DNA of 64,000 nt from Limnanthes douglasii subsp. nivea. Its lineage: Eukaryota; Streptophyta; Magnoliopsida; Brassicales; Limnanthaceae. Each line of letters begins with the position of its first letter. Position 1 is the first letter of the stretch. Under the pieces are notes generated by a model that saw only the letters and a program-made list of their open reading frames with translations, made no database searches and was not told the DNA's origin. The position numbers and the translations under genes were made by a program. Location of the stretch: NCBI GenBank assembly GCA_036936605.1, contig JAUPFV010000001.1, positions 118,924,771 to 118,988,770 of the forward strand, read 5' to 3'. Below, piece by piece: positions 10,165 through 22,191 of the stretch.

Positions 10165-12499
10165 TGTGTGATGGTGGTTTTTGCTTCCCTCGGTTATGCT
10201 TCACAAACCGTAGAACAATTACTAGTAAGTTACAATAAAAAACAAATGAATAACATTTTTGCTTTGCGACTAAATTATTCCTGTTGGTGGTGGCTGCATC
10301 AATTTGGCGAGTCGTTATGGGACTCGACGAACCCGCCGGTTGGACACGGCGTGCCCCGGCGGGGAAGCTTCATCTTCTTAATATGAATGTTCTTCCTCCC
10401 CGTCGGTTTGGAGGGTTGAAACCGGCGGGGTAGTTCGGGTTCTACTTTTCTAAATGTAGTAGGTCTACCAAAATGGAAATTTTTAAAAAAAATTTGGTTA
10501 GAACAACTACCATATTTGGAGTCTCATGCTCCTCAGCAAGCTTCTCACATTCAGAGTCCATCCTTCGATTATTCCGAATTTATAAAAAAAATAATGATTT
10601 TTGGAGGTTGAAGTGTTTATTTGTGAGTTTTTGAAGTTTTTGAAATTTTAGGAGTTTTTGAATTTTTGGGAGTTTTTTAAATTTTTGTTAAGACTAGAGT
10701 ATAAGAGGGTTGTTTGGAGGAGAAATTTTGTGTTCTTCCACATTTGGCTAACCATACCCACATTCCACTACAAGACAAAAATAAAGATTCTTGGTCAAAT
10801 GGTAAAACCGTCTTTGACTATTGAATTAAAAAGATTCTCTAAATTTTGGGAATGCTTAACATTTTTTGAACCCTAATTTAACCATACCCTACTGATATTG
10901 GTTCTTTCTTTGTTAAAACCAAGAGGTATTGCAAATGTTTTTGAAAAATGTGAAAAATTACAAGTACAAGTTTTTAGAAGTACCTTAATGAGCCGAAACA
11001 ATATATATATATTCAGGAAAATTGTGTCATCTATGTTTGAAGGAGAGGCTCTTGGTTTAGGCACAATGTATGGAACGGGGACTATTTGCGTACCAAAGCC
11101 TTTTAAGGTAACATGGCTTCTGGCAATTCTTGTAATATACACGAGACTTGTCTTACTGTCATCCTTACATTGCAGGTAGGACCTTTACCAGCTGGTGGAT
11201 CATACATCATTATGGAATTTATAGAGTTTGGCTCCTCTGGAAGCAAACAAGTAAGAGCAAGTTTATTTATTTGCACTTAACATAAAGTTTCTATCTTTCC
11301 CTCAATTTTTTCTGATTTCTAAAAACATATCAAGTTACTCATTTTTATTAGTTCTCAGGCTGATTTAGGGAAGAATCTAGCTGAGATGCATAAAACCGGG
11401 AAATCGACAAAAAGGTTCCGATTTGATGTGGATAACACAATTGGCAGCTTAAGATTGTATTATATATTGATGAAGTTGGTATATACCCAAAAAGGATTTG
11501 AACCATTCATCAATTTTTAGTTCGCAGTACCCCTCAGATCAATAGTTGGTGCTCAGACTGGATTCATTTTTTCGGAGAGCATAGATTGGATCAATATGGA
11601 GACTCTACCATTTACCAAAAAGGTTTAGGTTTTTTCATATTGTTAAAGTTACTGATTATTACGCCTAAAACACTCCCAATAGAACCGTCACCCAAAATAA
11701 TCGATATGACAATGTGCCTGCTATGCTGAGAATACTAAGATATACCACCTCGCCTAGAATTGTGGGTGATCCGCTCTATTTACGATAGTCAGGGCGAGTT
11801 TGCTTTAGATCCAGTAATTCTGACTCGCATATATCGTACAAGTTAAGAAAAACCTGATTAGGTACTAATTTTTTTTATTGAGGTCGACATGAGTCCCAAA
11901 ATGTAATGGAAGTATTTTGGTTTACATTTTAATACAAGTGAATTTGGTTTAATCTTCTACGGTTTAAACAGGACAAAGACTGATAAAGAACATGGCACCA
12001 CTGTTTGAGAACATCACTGTGGAGCCATTTTTGCTACATGGAGACTTGTGGAGTGGAAACATCACCTCCAACAAGAACGGTGACCCTGTTATACTCGAAC
12101 CTGCTTGTTACTGTGAGTAGTCTTTCTTAGTGATATATAATATAACTTACATACATAATGTCTTTTCATTAATATTCTTGATGTATAGATGGACATAATG
12201 AAGCTGAATTTGGAATGTCATGGTGTGCTGGGTTTGGAGGGCCCTTTTATAACTCTTATTTTGAGGTATCACCCATCTCGTTCTCTATCGCTCCTACTTT
12301 TATAGATGAACATAGTGAAACTGAACTAGGAGAATCGTTTGTTTGTGGTAGGTCATACCGAAACAACCTGGATTCGAGAGGAGGAGAGATCTTTATATGT
12401 TATACCAATTATTTGAATCATTACAACTTTTTTGGTTCCGGTTACCATTCATCTGCCATCTCAATAATAGATGATTATCTGCAAGTCTTAAATGTTTGA
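10165..12499 (+). pseudogene. Fructosamine/ribulosamine-3-kinase pseudogene
   Basis: Exons match the plant plastid-type FN3K family, which phosphorylates ketosamines on glycated proteins for deglycation. Readable exons: 10274-10318 (PVGGGCINLASRY), 10891-10925, 11017-11107 (MFEGEALGLG), 11176-11250 (GGSYIIMEFIEFG), 11359-11447 (LAEMHKTGKS), 11528-11622, 11972-12112 (LLHGDLWSGN) and 12189-12499. Most joins keep GT...AG and phase. Lesions: a frameshift before 10274; a 0.57-kb insertion at 10324-10890; a donor changed from GT to CT at 11448; about eight codons missing after GEHRL near 11570; the catalytic metal-binding Asp of the VILDPA motif replaced by Glu (VILEPA, near 12090); and an extra A near 12400 that shifts the final frame. 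The last part is still open to the terminal DDYLQVLNV stop. Confidence 0.88.
10324..10890. repeat. Insertion splitting the FN3K pseudogene exon
   Basis: The first kinase exon stops after NLASRYGT and resumes at TDIGSFFVKTK (10891), with ACT at both junctions as a possible 3-bp target duplication. The insert starts GC-rich and carries the 16-mer CCGGCGGGGAAGCTTC (10356-10371), also present in the MITE at 13087-13102. It continues as a T/A-rich segment with repeated GTTTTTGAA-like motifs and ends with two TAACCATACCC direct repeats (near 10750 and 10880). No clear terminal inverted repeats were found, so it may be composite. Confidence 0.55.
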
Positions 12500-12964
12500 T
12501 ATCCAGTTAACTACATCTTATTAGGTTTTGTATCGAACCTAGTATATATGTATATATATGAAAAGACATGATAATTTCAGGAAAAAGTTTAGTTTATGTT
12601 ATAAAAGACAAGAAAAGAAACAAATGCAAAACCATAATGAAGTACTAAAACTTATTCGGAAACTTAAATAACTTGTTTTATTTTGTCATCTTTCTCTTCT
12701 TGACACGCTGTTTCTGGATGGAACATACGAGCATACGGAGCCTCCTCGTGATGTTCTTGCATTGGATTACTCTTTTGATGTTCTTGTATCTAATTAGTGG
12801 ACAACAGCACTTGGCAGTACTTCAATCCCATCAATCATTTTAAATTGTTTTATATCTTTACAAAGTATATGTTATTTTGTCATCTTTTGCAGCTTGTATA
12901 TTTTTCAGTTTTTGCTGATGAGCGATGATATTTGTATAAGGAAAGAGAATGTGTATAAAAATTG
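12500..12964. other. No gene recognised
   Basis: Downstream flank of the kinase pseudogene. AT-rich; no supported open frame or repeat. Confidence 0.4.
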
Positions 12965-13259
12965 GGGTTTGGCTAAATTCGGGTCCAAAATATGATAACC
13001 AACCCCAAAATTTTAGCCTTTTTTTACCCCGCCGGTTGAGAAAAAATTTTAGCCGTCTTTTACCCCGCCGGTTGAGACCTTCTCAACCGGCGGGGAAGCT
13101 TCCCCCGGCGCACGAAACAGCTTTTCCGCCGGGTGGGAGGGTCTCAACCGGCGGTTGGGAAAGCTTCAACCGGCGGGATAATGGTAAAATTGTAAAACTT
13201 CAAAAACGCATTTTTTTGGGACCGGTTAACATATTTTGGACCCGAATTTAGCCGAACCC
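12965..13259. mobile_element. MITE with ~36-bp terminal inverted repeats and GC-rich hairpin core
   Basis: The ends GGGTTTGGCTAAATTCGG and, inverted, GGGTTCGGCTAAATTCGG continue as inverted repeats for about 36 bp with two or three mismatches. The 295-bp element has no transposase. Its core holds several copies of ACCCCGCCGGTTGAGA and inverted TCTCAACCGGCGGGG, able to form strong hairpins and much richer in GC than the flanks. A target duplication could not be settled (TTG/TTT at the edges), so the superfamily is open. The 100-codon open frame at 12949-13251 is a by-product of the element. Confidence 0.75.
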
Positions 13260-13438
13260 TTTGGCGACTTTTTTTTGTAATTTCAATCAGTAAAATTCCT
13301 CTAGTTGACCATTGAATTATGAACTAATCAAAAATTTCTCCCAAATTTCACAATTTACCGTTAAAAAAATTCATAGAAGGATTTTTAGCGGTTACCCATA
13401 TGAGAAATGATAGCAGGAAATCTTTCTTATAACAAACA
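13260..13438. other. Short spacer, nothing recognised
   Basis: AT-rich spacer between the MITE and the LINE tail. Confidence 0.4.
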
Positions 13439-13798
13439 TCATCAACCTTTTTTTATCAACCTTTTTTTTCTTTCTTTTTTTAATTAAAGCCTATTTGTTG
13501 ATAAAATATAATAAGTTTGAACAGAGCGTTAAGGCGCAAATTTTGGCGCCAAAATTGATCTAAACCCTAGCTATCGCTAAAACATAACAGGAAATACACT
13601 TGAATATATTACTAGCTAGCTCTAAAATGTTGAAGAGAATCAATAAATCTCTTATGGAGAATAAGCTAAGGAAGGATTCGAGAAGGAGAATGACGACGAG
13701 ATGCAATACTCTGAAGCACCTCAGCCCATGTCGTGAGAAGAGAAGCAAAACATCTTTACACAAGAAATTTCTCGATGCAGCCGACAACAAACCCACTT

Positions 13799-14070
13799 CA
13801 CCTTAAAATTTCTTACCTCCAAGAAGAATTATATAACGAACAATGTTCTAGCTTGTAACCCTCCAGTTCTAACGAATCTCTTGCAAAACTACAAACAAAG
13901 CTCCAGTAGATAAGCATCCAATAACAAACCCAGCTCTAGCCAAACCCTTCATCACCCTAAGCTTTCTTTTCTCCAAGAAGGATCACACAACGAACAATGC
14001 TTTATCTTGTAACCCTCCATTTTTAACGAATCTCTTGCAAAACAACAAACAAAGCTGCTGCAAATAAGTC
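13799..14070. repeat. 153-bp tandem duplication in the LINE 3' region
   Basis: A block starting TCACCTTAAAATTTC at 13799 recurs as TCACCCTAAGCTTTC at 13952, a 153-bp shift. Both copies share AACGAACAATG, CTTGTAACCCTCCA and AACGAATCTCTTGCAAAAC. The second copy is partial and diverged, so the duplication is old. Confidence 0.75.
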
Positions 14071-14079
14071 ATGAAGATC

Positions 14080-15246
14080 ATGCTCAAGAACAAAAGGTTA
14101 GCCTTAAGATATATTATTTATGTAGGGTAAGCCAAGACTTTCAAGAACGAGAATAGATTTTATTCCAACAGGAGCTGAAACAAAATCATAGTCTTTTTCT
14201 CATTTTACAATTTAAAGTCCACCGAGCTAGCTAGTCTGCTGCTCTATTTTGATCTCTAAAGATATGAATTAGAGTCATTGAAGGGGTTAGCAGCTTTGTA
14301 CAACAGTTTAAGGTGGGTTAGAGAGACCAAGGTATAGATCCTTGACTGCTAATCTTAACTAAATTAACAAGCAAAAGAGAATCAGACTCAATATCGAGAT
14401 TGTGCAAACCCTTTTTATTGCAGATTATCAAACCATCCATTAGCGCACGGGCCTCAACCATTAAATGTGTGAGTTTGCCATAAAAGAAACTAGCATCATG
14501 AATTAAGTTACCTTCATGGTCTCTGATAATAATTCCAGCACTAGCCTCACCATTTTGATTAATAGATGCATTTGTGTTGAGTTTGTAACGGCGAGCAGAA
14601 GGGTAATTCCATTTGAGAACAGAATGTCTCTTTTTAGGCACATTGCAAAGATTGAAAAAACCAAAATTATTGGCCACATTATATCCTTGGACCAATGAGA
14701 AGAGTTGAAGATACCAGAGATGTTCATGTAGCTTAAGATTTTATGCACCTCATTCATAATCATGTTAGAAGAAACCTTGATGTTTTTGAACTTAGACCAA
14801 TTCCTGAATCTCCAAATCATGCTGAAGATTGATGAAAGGATCACATGTCTCACATGATTTTTCTTATCAATAGACCAGAACCATGCCCGAGTCATATGAT
14901 TAATGGTCATGTACCTGAAGATTTGAATATTTAAGTGACCTACAAAATGAAGCCATATTGTCTAAGCAATCTCACGAGCAATGAATATATGGTTAGATGT
15001 TTCACAATTTAAGCAGAACTAACATTTTGAAACAATAACCATATGCATATTCCTAAGAACAGAATCAACGGAAATGAAGTTAAGTATAACTTTCCAGTGA
15101 AGGATAGAATGCTTTTTTGGAGTTAAATCATTCCAAATATTAGTGAACAAGTTAGATTCATTATGATGATTGTGAAGAGATTCCCAAGTGGCTTTGAAAC
15201 TAAAATTTCTATTAGAATATAAGCTCCAAATAATCTTATCCTTCAT
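14080..15246 (-). pseudogene. LINE ORF2, zf-RVT and RNase H domains
   Basis: The segment 15246-15019 encodes the zf-RVT region (IIWSLYSNRNFSFKATWESL through HWKVILNFISVDSVL). The frames 14910-14503 and 14695-14318 give RNase H with KLNTNASINQNGEASAG and VEARALMDGL, where the first catalytic Asp position reads Asn (NTNAS). The end, with IFRDQNRAAD, lies near 14230 in the same series. Confidence 0.8.
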
Positions 15247-15339
15247 GCTTTGATGAATGAAACAATCTCTAATACGCTTCAGGTCAGAATAATTAATAAG
15301 ATTGGTGATCCCAGATAGATACCATTGAAAATTAAGCCA

Positions 15340-16930
15340 CTATTGATTAACCTTTTGAGGTGTATACCAGCTGTTGTTGACAGAGTTATCAAGAGAGAGA
15401 AGGGGATTAGAATTAGACCATTTGTCTAACCAAAAATCAACCAAGCCATCCTCAAGAGACCAGCTGATAAATTTCTCTACAGTATGTTTTATCTTTATGT
15501 TGTGAATTAAATTGGCCCAAAGAGTGTTGTTGTCTCTGAAATGAAACCACAGCTTGCAAGCAGTAGAGTTTTGAACATCAACCAAGTTTCTTATATTCAA
15601 GCCGCCCTTACAAATGAGATTCCATCTGCACCAATGAATCTTGTGATCAAGACTTGTAGAGCCCCATAGAAAACGATTAAAAGCTTTCTCAATTTTGCTA
15701 ATAACACTATGAGGTATGATATTACTTTGCAACCAATATAAAAAAATATTCATTAGAACAAAATTAATACGAGTGCTTCTCCTTGCAAATGACAGGTGTT
15801 TAGATTCCTAGTCTGAGATTATGTTGTTGATCTTATTAAGTAGATTTGTATAGACAGCTGAGTTGTTGTTTGTGCTGATAGTGATGCCTAAATAATCTAT
15901 TAGGAGCAGGCTAGTACTAAAACCAGTAATGTTGGAAATAGAGTTGATTTTGATATCATCGGCACCACTGGATGTAATGAACTTTATTTTACTCTTGTTG
16001 ATTACCTGTCCTAAAATGTCATGCTATTCCTGCAAGAAAAGGCTAAGTGAAGCTAGAGTTGCTTCCTTACTGTTAGTGAACAAAATAATGTCATCAACAA
16101 AATCCAGATTATTGATACATAGGCTGCTACGAGTTCTATAATTCATATACTTATTATCATTGAAAATCTTGGTAATGTCTCTAAGAAGGACGTCATCAGC
16201 AATTATGAAGAGGCTAAGTGAAAGACGATCATCTTGCCTCAAACTTTTTGTTGTTTTGAAGAATCCTATAGAAGCACCATTAATAATAATAGAAACATTG
16301 ATATTGGAAATCATGCTATAAATCAAAGATGTGAATCTTTTAGAGAAAACAAAACAGCTCAAAACCTTGATAATGAAAGGGTGGCTAAGTTTGTCAAAAG
16401 CCTTACACATATCAAGCTGGATGATAATGTTACATTCCTTGACTTTGCTATTTAAATCACAGAGAAATTCCTAACAATTAAGATATTAGTTTGAATATTA
16501 TTTCCAGGAACAAACCCTCATTCAGAATTGGAGATAATCTTAGATAGAAGCTTAACAAGTCTATCATTTAACATCTTGTCTATAATATGATTTAGAAGAG
16601 AGCACAAACTTATCGGTATGTAATCTTTCCAGCTAATGGGGTTAGTAGACTTGGGAATAAGGCAAACGACTGTTGCCAAGATACCTTTAGGAATGTTATA
16701 ACCTCTTATGAAATGATGCAAAACAAGAGTGAGGTATTTCTTTTTAATTTTCCAACAAGTATTATAGAAAAACATGTTAAAACCATCCATACCTGCCACG
16801 TGTGAAGCTTTTAAGTTGCTGATGGTTCTCCAAATTTCCTCTTCACCAGGGAGCTTGAACAGACCTTTATTGTCATCTTGAGTAATAATGTTAGGGATGG
16901 TGTTGAAAATTGGATGATTCATCTTCTCAA
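15340..16930 (-). pseudogene. LINE ORF2, reverse transcriptase domain (broken)
   Basis: The frame at 16922-16518 contains AGMDGFNMFFY and LIPKSTNPISWKDYIPISLC, the RT fingers block. The next, 16410-16024, has MCKAFDKLSHPFI and LDFVDDIILFTNS, the F-x-D-D catalytic motif with intact aspartates. The segment 15753-15340 has the FLYWLQSNIIP...FLWGS thumb/linker region. At least three frame changes and stops separate them. Confidence 0.85.
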
Positions 16931-17171
16931 TTTTCTCCTGTTAGTCTTTATAAGGATTACTGGCCAAGGCATTAGTGAAGAAAGAAACAATAGACTCACC
17001 TATTAACTCTTTGTCGATGATCCAAGTGTTATTATCTTTAATGCAATTAATAACATTTTTCTTTCTTTTTTTGGAGACATAACTGTGAAAGAGTTTAGAA
17101 TCGTTGTCCCCATCCTTAATCCAACTGACATTAAATTTTTGAAGCCATTAATCTTCCTTCATTTTGTGAGC

Positions 17172-18149
17172 TTAAAGCAGCATAGCGTTAGCTTTGGAAA
17201 GCTCCTCTCTAGAGTAACTAGTATTCTGTTGAAGATGGAAGATATCCAACCTAAGCACTTCATCCTCCATAGCTTGAACCTTGCTAAAAATATTGCCAAA
17301 ATGATTCCTATTCCGAGAAATAAGACCCACCTTTAATATTTTTAATTTGAGCCAAAATTTATTTAAAGGGTTTCCTTCCAAATCCTGGTCGCAATTAGAA
17401 ACAAAGGGAGTGAAGTCTTCATCCATGGACCACATATTTTGGAACATGAAATTCTTTCTAGGTATGTGAGATTGAGTAGAAATGTTGATGATGATAGCCA
17501 TATGATGAGACCCTGTCCTGGCCTTGTGAATTACATTAGTATTTTTGAAAAAATCATTCCAAGGATTGTTGATGAAAACCCAGTTCAAACGTCTCCATTT
17601 AGACCTGTTAGACCACGTGAATCCGGACCCGGCATACCCAACATCCATGATTCTGCAGTCACTAATCATTTTGTTGAAATCGTCAGTGCTATTCTGGCAA
17701 AAAGTGGTGCAACCAACCTGATCATCTACTGAGCTAATAGAATTAAAATCACCACACAATAACCATTCATTATTAGTACTATAAATATTACGTAAAGTAT
17801 CCCAAAGCTCTAATATGTTTAATCTTTGACATTTAGCATATACAAAAGTTAAAAGAAGGTTTTTGTTGAGAAAAGTGTGATTGGCTTCAATATGAAGGCA
17901 TTGAACATGGTCAATTAAGATATTGACAGAAAAAGTAGCATGCCAAAAGATCCAAATTTTATTGGATATGTTAGAAGCATAGTGAGTAAAGCCAATCTTG
18001 GAAGTAGTACTGCCAAGATTATCTTTACCAATAAAACACTCCTGAATCACGACGATGATAGCTTTATTTTTCTGAGTAAGATGCTTTAGTCTTCTCAAAG
18101 AAGATTTATCTTTAATACCTCTGATATTCCAATTTAATATACTAATCAT
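17172..18149 (-). pseudogene. LINE ORF2, endonuclease domain
   Basis: A 325-codon open frame begins MISILNWNIRGIKDKSSLRR, the usual start of plant L1 ORF2. It carries the apurinic-type endonuclease landmarks: NWNIRG, IQECF near residue 36, LLCGDFNS near 134 (catalytic D-x-N), FTWSN near 180 and GSHHMAI near 220 (S-D-H block with Asp replaced by His). This enzyme nicks the target to prime reverse transcription. The domain is nearly intact but the downstream ORF2 is broken, and the altered S-D-H site suggests loss of activity. Confidence 0.85.
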
Positions 18150-18779
18150 TATTGAGAGACTGTTTAGTGTTACTTGTTGTAGAGAATTAAAGAGTCTTTT
18201 TGGAAATCCCTTTCTTTTTTGTTTATTTCAGTTTCTTGTCAAGAATAGCGTTGAATCCATTTTCATCTTCAGGGAGATCTTTTCTTTGCTCCTAACTTCT
18301 TGTTAGTCTTTTGAAAATTTGAGTGTCTTTGATTTTGACAAATGGATTGACCTGACTTCTTAAATAAGTCTGCGGACTTTCAGAGTTAAATTTGAGAGAC
18401 GAGTATTCAGAAGCTAAGTTTTCGTAGTCCATGTTGTTTGTTGTGTTTTCAAGAGTTTGTATGGCATCTATAATTTTAGCTTACTTATTGTGATTGTTGA
18501 TATCTGCATCATACTCAGGGGCAGCCATGTCAGTGTTTTCTTCAACCACCTCATTCTGTCCAAAATCATTTCCTAGGTCCTTAACAGTTTCAAGATTTGG
18601 CATCCCATCTCTTCCAACCTTTGGTGAAGATTGAAAACTACCAATATTGTGATTTTTTTTGAGATGTACTGTTAGGCTTCCTTATATATATAGTATCAGA
18701 AATATTATAACCAAACTCAAGGGTTTTTATAGCATCAGTAATTTCAGCAGGGTTAGGCAAAATCACATCAGTTTCTTGA

Positions 18780-19700
18780 ACCTGAGATTCATTTTCTTAA
18801 GCTTTAGCTTTGTAATTATATATTCTTTTTATTCTTTCAGAAGATTCCTCATTGTCTTGGCTACTGTCAGTTTCTTCATTAGGATCATTCCCCGTAATTT
18901 TAGTTTTCTTGCATTGATCAGTACTGTGACCAATATGATAGCAACATTCACTATTCTTGGTAAGGTTTAAATAATTGATTCTAACCCAACTTACCTGATT
19001 GCTTCTAAAACCGACCCAAACATCATGAAGCAGATTTCTGGTTACATCCATTTCCATCCAAGCAAGACAAGAATTGTAGAACGCTCTGTTTCTTGAAGGG
19101 ACTTTTATGTGCAGAGGTCTTCCCAATGCTGAAGCAATGTCAGAGATAACCTTTTCGTTTTAAAGATGATCTGGAAGACATTCAATCTTGATCCAAACAG
19201 GGTCATTGGGCATTCAAATTTAGCGTTGAAGTTTTAAGTCCACTTCAAGAGTCTCATAACAGTATAACCTATAGTCCTAACATTCTTATTCCAGATTTTG
19301 TAGAGATCAGTGTTTGAATCAAATTCCATCAAAATGTTATGAGAGTCTTTGATTGAAAATATATAATCATTTGGAAATTTGAAGTTGTGGAAGAAATCAA
19401 GAAGTTGTTTACGCTTAGGTAAACCATAGGAAATTTACCAACCAGCGTATATTTCGAAATTGCTTTGAGGTGATCCATGAAGTCATTGCGATATTGCAAA
19501 TAGATGTGATCTTTTTATATTCATATGCTTTCAGGATCAAAAGTCTTTTTATTCGTTTCCAGTTTAGGATTCAAGGCTTCAACAAAAGATTTGCTTAAAC
19601 CTATTCTGTTAATCTGTTACTGTTTTGAGGCTCGTTGACCAAAGATGCACTGAACAATTCTTGAATAGATGGAAACTGATCCATCAATGCGAGTAGAGAA
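18780..19700 (-). pseudogene. LINE ORF1 (DUF4283, CCHC knuckle), decayed
   Basis: Minus-strand frames show AISKYTLVGKF (near 19460), related to the same block in the LINE at 8025-10018. A clearer 109-codon stretch at 19126-18797 reads MGRPLHIKVPSRNRAFYNSC and then the knuckle CCYHIGHSTDQC, followed by an acidic hydrophilic tail. This is the nucleic-acid-binding ORF1 of plant L1 elements. It is broken into several frames by stops. Confidence 0.75.
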
Positions 19701-19811
19701 GAGTAAAAAGAGATCACCAGAATCAACAGCTAAGAGAGGGGAGGTCATCAAAGAAGATGAACAGATTTCTTGGAAGTTCTTGAAGAACCCTCTGTTCTTT
19801 CCTCATCAATC

Positions 19812-20600
19812 TCTTTTATGTATCTAATTTATATTAGATGTTTAAAACATAAATAGATATGAACATTTAATAAATTTATTTTATCATATAACGTGTTCAC
19901 ATATATTTGAAAATGAAACTCTGAATTTGGAGAGTATAATCAGGAGCGGATCCATAAATAAAATTCACTGTTATGTTGAAAATATTACAAAAAATGAATA
20001 TATGAGTATTATATACAAAAAAATCTACCATGTTTTAATTATCCTTTAAAATAAAATTTTATTTTTAGGTCAATCTTAAAAGCATTCTCTTCCTATACAT
20101 GTTTTTTAAACAATTGTTTTTTCTACAAATGTCATTCCAACATTACAGATGAATTTCACTGCCACTCATCTATAACAAAGTAACTTATTTTACATCTATT
20201 ACAAAGGAATTATAAAGTGACTACACCACTATTTTTTATTTGATTCAACAATTTATAAATTTCGCTGTTAGGTTATAACAAACTGCACAGTCTATAGCAG
20301 ACTCACTTTATTTTTTTCATTTTTAAGTAAAAGATAAGAGAGAGTCACTTGTATTGCTGAAATGATTTTTTTGTAAATTGTGTTGATTCACAATGCAATG
20401 TATCATATATACATGTAATGGTTCTTGTTGTAACATAATTAAGGAATATTCTAAATTGTAGTATGAGTTTGTTACACGTATCCATCTTTATTATGGGAGT
20501 GTTTGGTCACAGGGTTAGAATGTGGGATTGATGGAGCCTTCACTAGAGATTTGGATTAAGTCTTGGTCTTTAAATAGAAGTCTAGTATCCAGTATCGATA
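19812..20600. other. No gene recognised
   Basis: AT-rich spacer between the LINE and the copia remnant. No supported open frames. It may include an eroded copia LTR, but no pair was found. Confidence 0.35.
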
Positions 20601-20618
20601 GAGTAGTCCACTAGGCCT

Positions 20619-21200
20619 TTAGGTGAAGTCCAGACTTGATAATCCCAAGTCCCTAAAACGATTCTTGACACTGCGTTTTAAGTTAACATTAGGTAAGGTT
20701 GAACTCAGAATCCTAACAGTATTGACTTCCCTCTTCTTGTTTCCGCTTTCTTCTGGGTCCATGGTGAAGTATTTTAACAAGGCTATATTCTTGGCATCCC
20801 CCCTCAAATGCAGAGGCGAGTCAACAAGCCCAAGTTTGTCACGAAGAAAAGAAAAAGGGGAAGAAGATAAAGACCTGGTCTTGCGAAGGCACATATGGTA
20901 TTTAGACAAATCCTTACAAAACCGGGTCATGAATAAAGAGAAAATCAAGTTCAATGTATTCCGTGCGAGCATGCAATACGGGGTTGGATGCTAAGGAGTT
21001 TGCCTCTAAATTATCACACCAAATAACAAAGGGTGGTGTGAGAGGTATTTGAATTTTAGTGAGAAGAGACCGTAACCAGATGAGCTCCGACTACAAGTTT
21101 GCTAGAGCTTTGTATTCAGACTTAGTACAAGAGAATTAAACAACCAAGGGATCAGAGATTCGCCCAGTTAGCATCAGACTAGCCATAAAGTTCCAAGTGA
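20619..21200 (-). pseudogene. Copia RNase H remnant
   Basis: Broken minus-strand frames give KSEYKALANL near 21120, ELIWLRSLL near 21085, VIWCDNLEA near 21020 and HARTEYIELD near 20970, then a tail with FLRDKLGLVD near 20830. These are the ordered landmarks of copia RNase H. Confidence 0.8.
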
Positions 21201-21599
21201 TAACATGGTTTGATGTCAAGACCTAGCCATCGAGAACCAGAAAGTACCTTAAATGTGTTTAATATTCTGGCAATGAGTTGAAATAGGATTCTGTTGAAAT
21301 TGACTAAGTCTATTTACAACATATACAATGTCATGTCTAGTGTGTAAGGTATATTAATGGCCTTAATAAGCTTTTGGGTTGTGTACGACTGCCAAGTAGA
21401 ACACCATCAAGACTGGAAAGTGAAGCACCAGCAACCATACGAGTAGGACAGGGTTTGGACAACGAGAAACTTTGAGAATCAAGTAATTTTTTTTATGTAT
21501 TAATGTTGTGAAAGATATATTCCAATGGAGTCACGATGAATTTCTATTCCCGTGAATGAATTGAGTGGCCCCATGTCTTTGAGGGAAAATATGGCAATG

Positions 21600-22191
21600 G
21601 GTTTGTGTGTAAACTGACTTAGGCATGCTGCATTTTTTCATGTGACCAAAATGTCATCAACATAAACTAGTATTAGGAGTATGACAGTTTTAAACACAAT
21701 AGAAGAGAGAACAATTAGCTTTTGAGTTTATGAACCCTCGGTTTAGAGTCTAGAGACCATGCTCGAGGAGCCTATTTAAAGCCATAGATAGCTTTTTGAA
21801 GTTTGTATACGTGTGTAGGATTGTAAGTATCCTCAAAACCCCGTAGTTGTGTCATGTACATAACTTATCTTAGAAAACCATTGAGAAATGCATTATTTAT
21901 GTCAAGTTTCATAACTTCCCAGTTTTTATAGACAACAATAGTCAAGATAATTATCACTGTAGAAGCCTTTATAACTGGACTCAAAGTCTCATAGAAATCA
22001 AGGCCATGGGTTTGATACAACTCCTTGGCAACCAACCTAGCCTTGTAGTGATGTACTGAACCATCCAGAGTATATTTTACTTTATAGACCCACTTGCAGC
22101 CAATGATGTTGAGATTATGAAGCACTGGAACCAATAACCAAATGTTGTTAGCCAACAAATCATTGTATTTATATTCATAGCTTCCTCCCAT
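21600..22191 (-). pseudogene. Copia reverse transcriptase remnant
   Basis: The frame 22191-21865 contains IGCKWVYKVKYTLDGSVHHY and KLDINNAFLNG, the standard copia RT fingers/palm block, with the first catalytic Asp present. The catalytic YVDDILV motif is readable on the minus strand at about 21675-21650 after frame changes. Confidence 0.88.

Larger units (their letters stand above)
13448..19802 (-). mobile_element. Near full-length decayed L1-type LINE
   Basis: A minus-strand element about 6.4 kb long with the full L1 order: 5' leader, ORF1 (about 19700-18780), ORF2 with endonuclease (18149-17172), RT (about 16922-15340), zf-RVT and RNase H (15246-14080), and a 3' UTR. T runs at 13446-13482 look like a poly(A) tail. 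TCATCAACC at 13439-13447 and TCATCAATC at 19803-19811 may be a 9-bp target duplication, though this is short and one base differs, so both ends are tentative. Many stops and frameshifts make it dead. Confidence 0.75.

Noticed and set aside
12949..13251. 100-codon open frame with Arg/Pro-rich product
   Set aside because: It coincides with the MITE and translates its GC-rich inverted repeats; there is no independent coding evidence.
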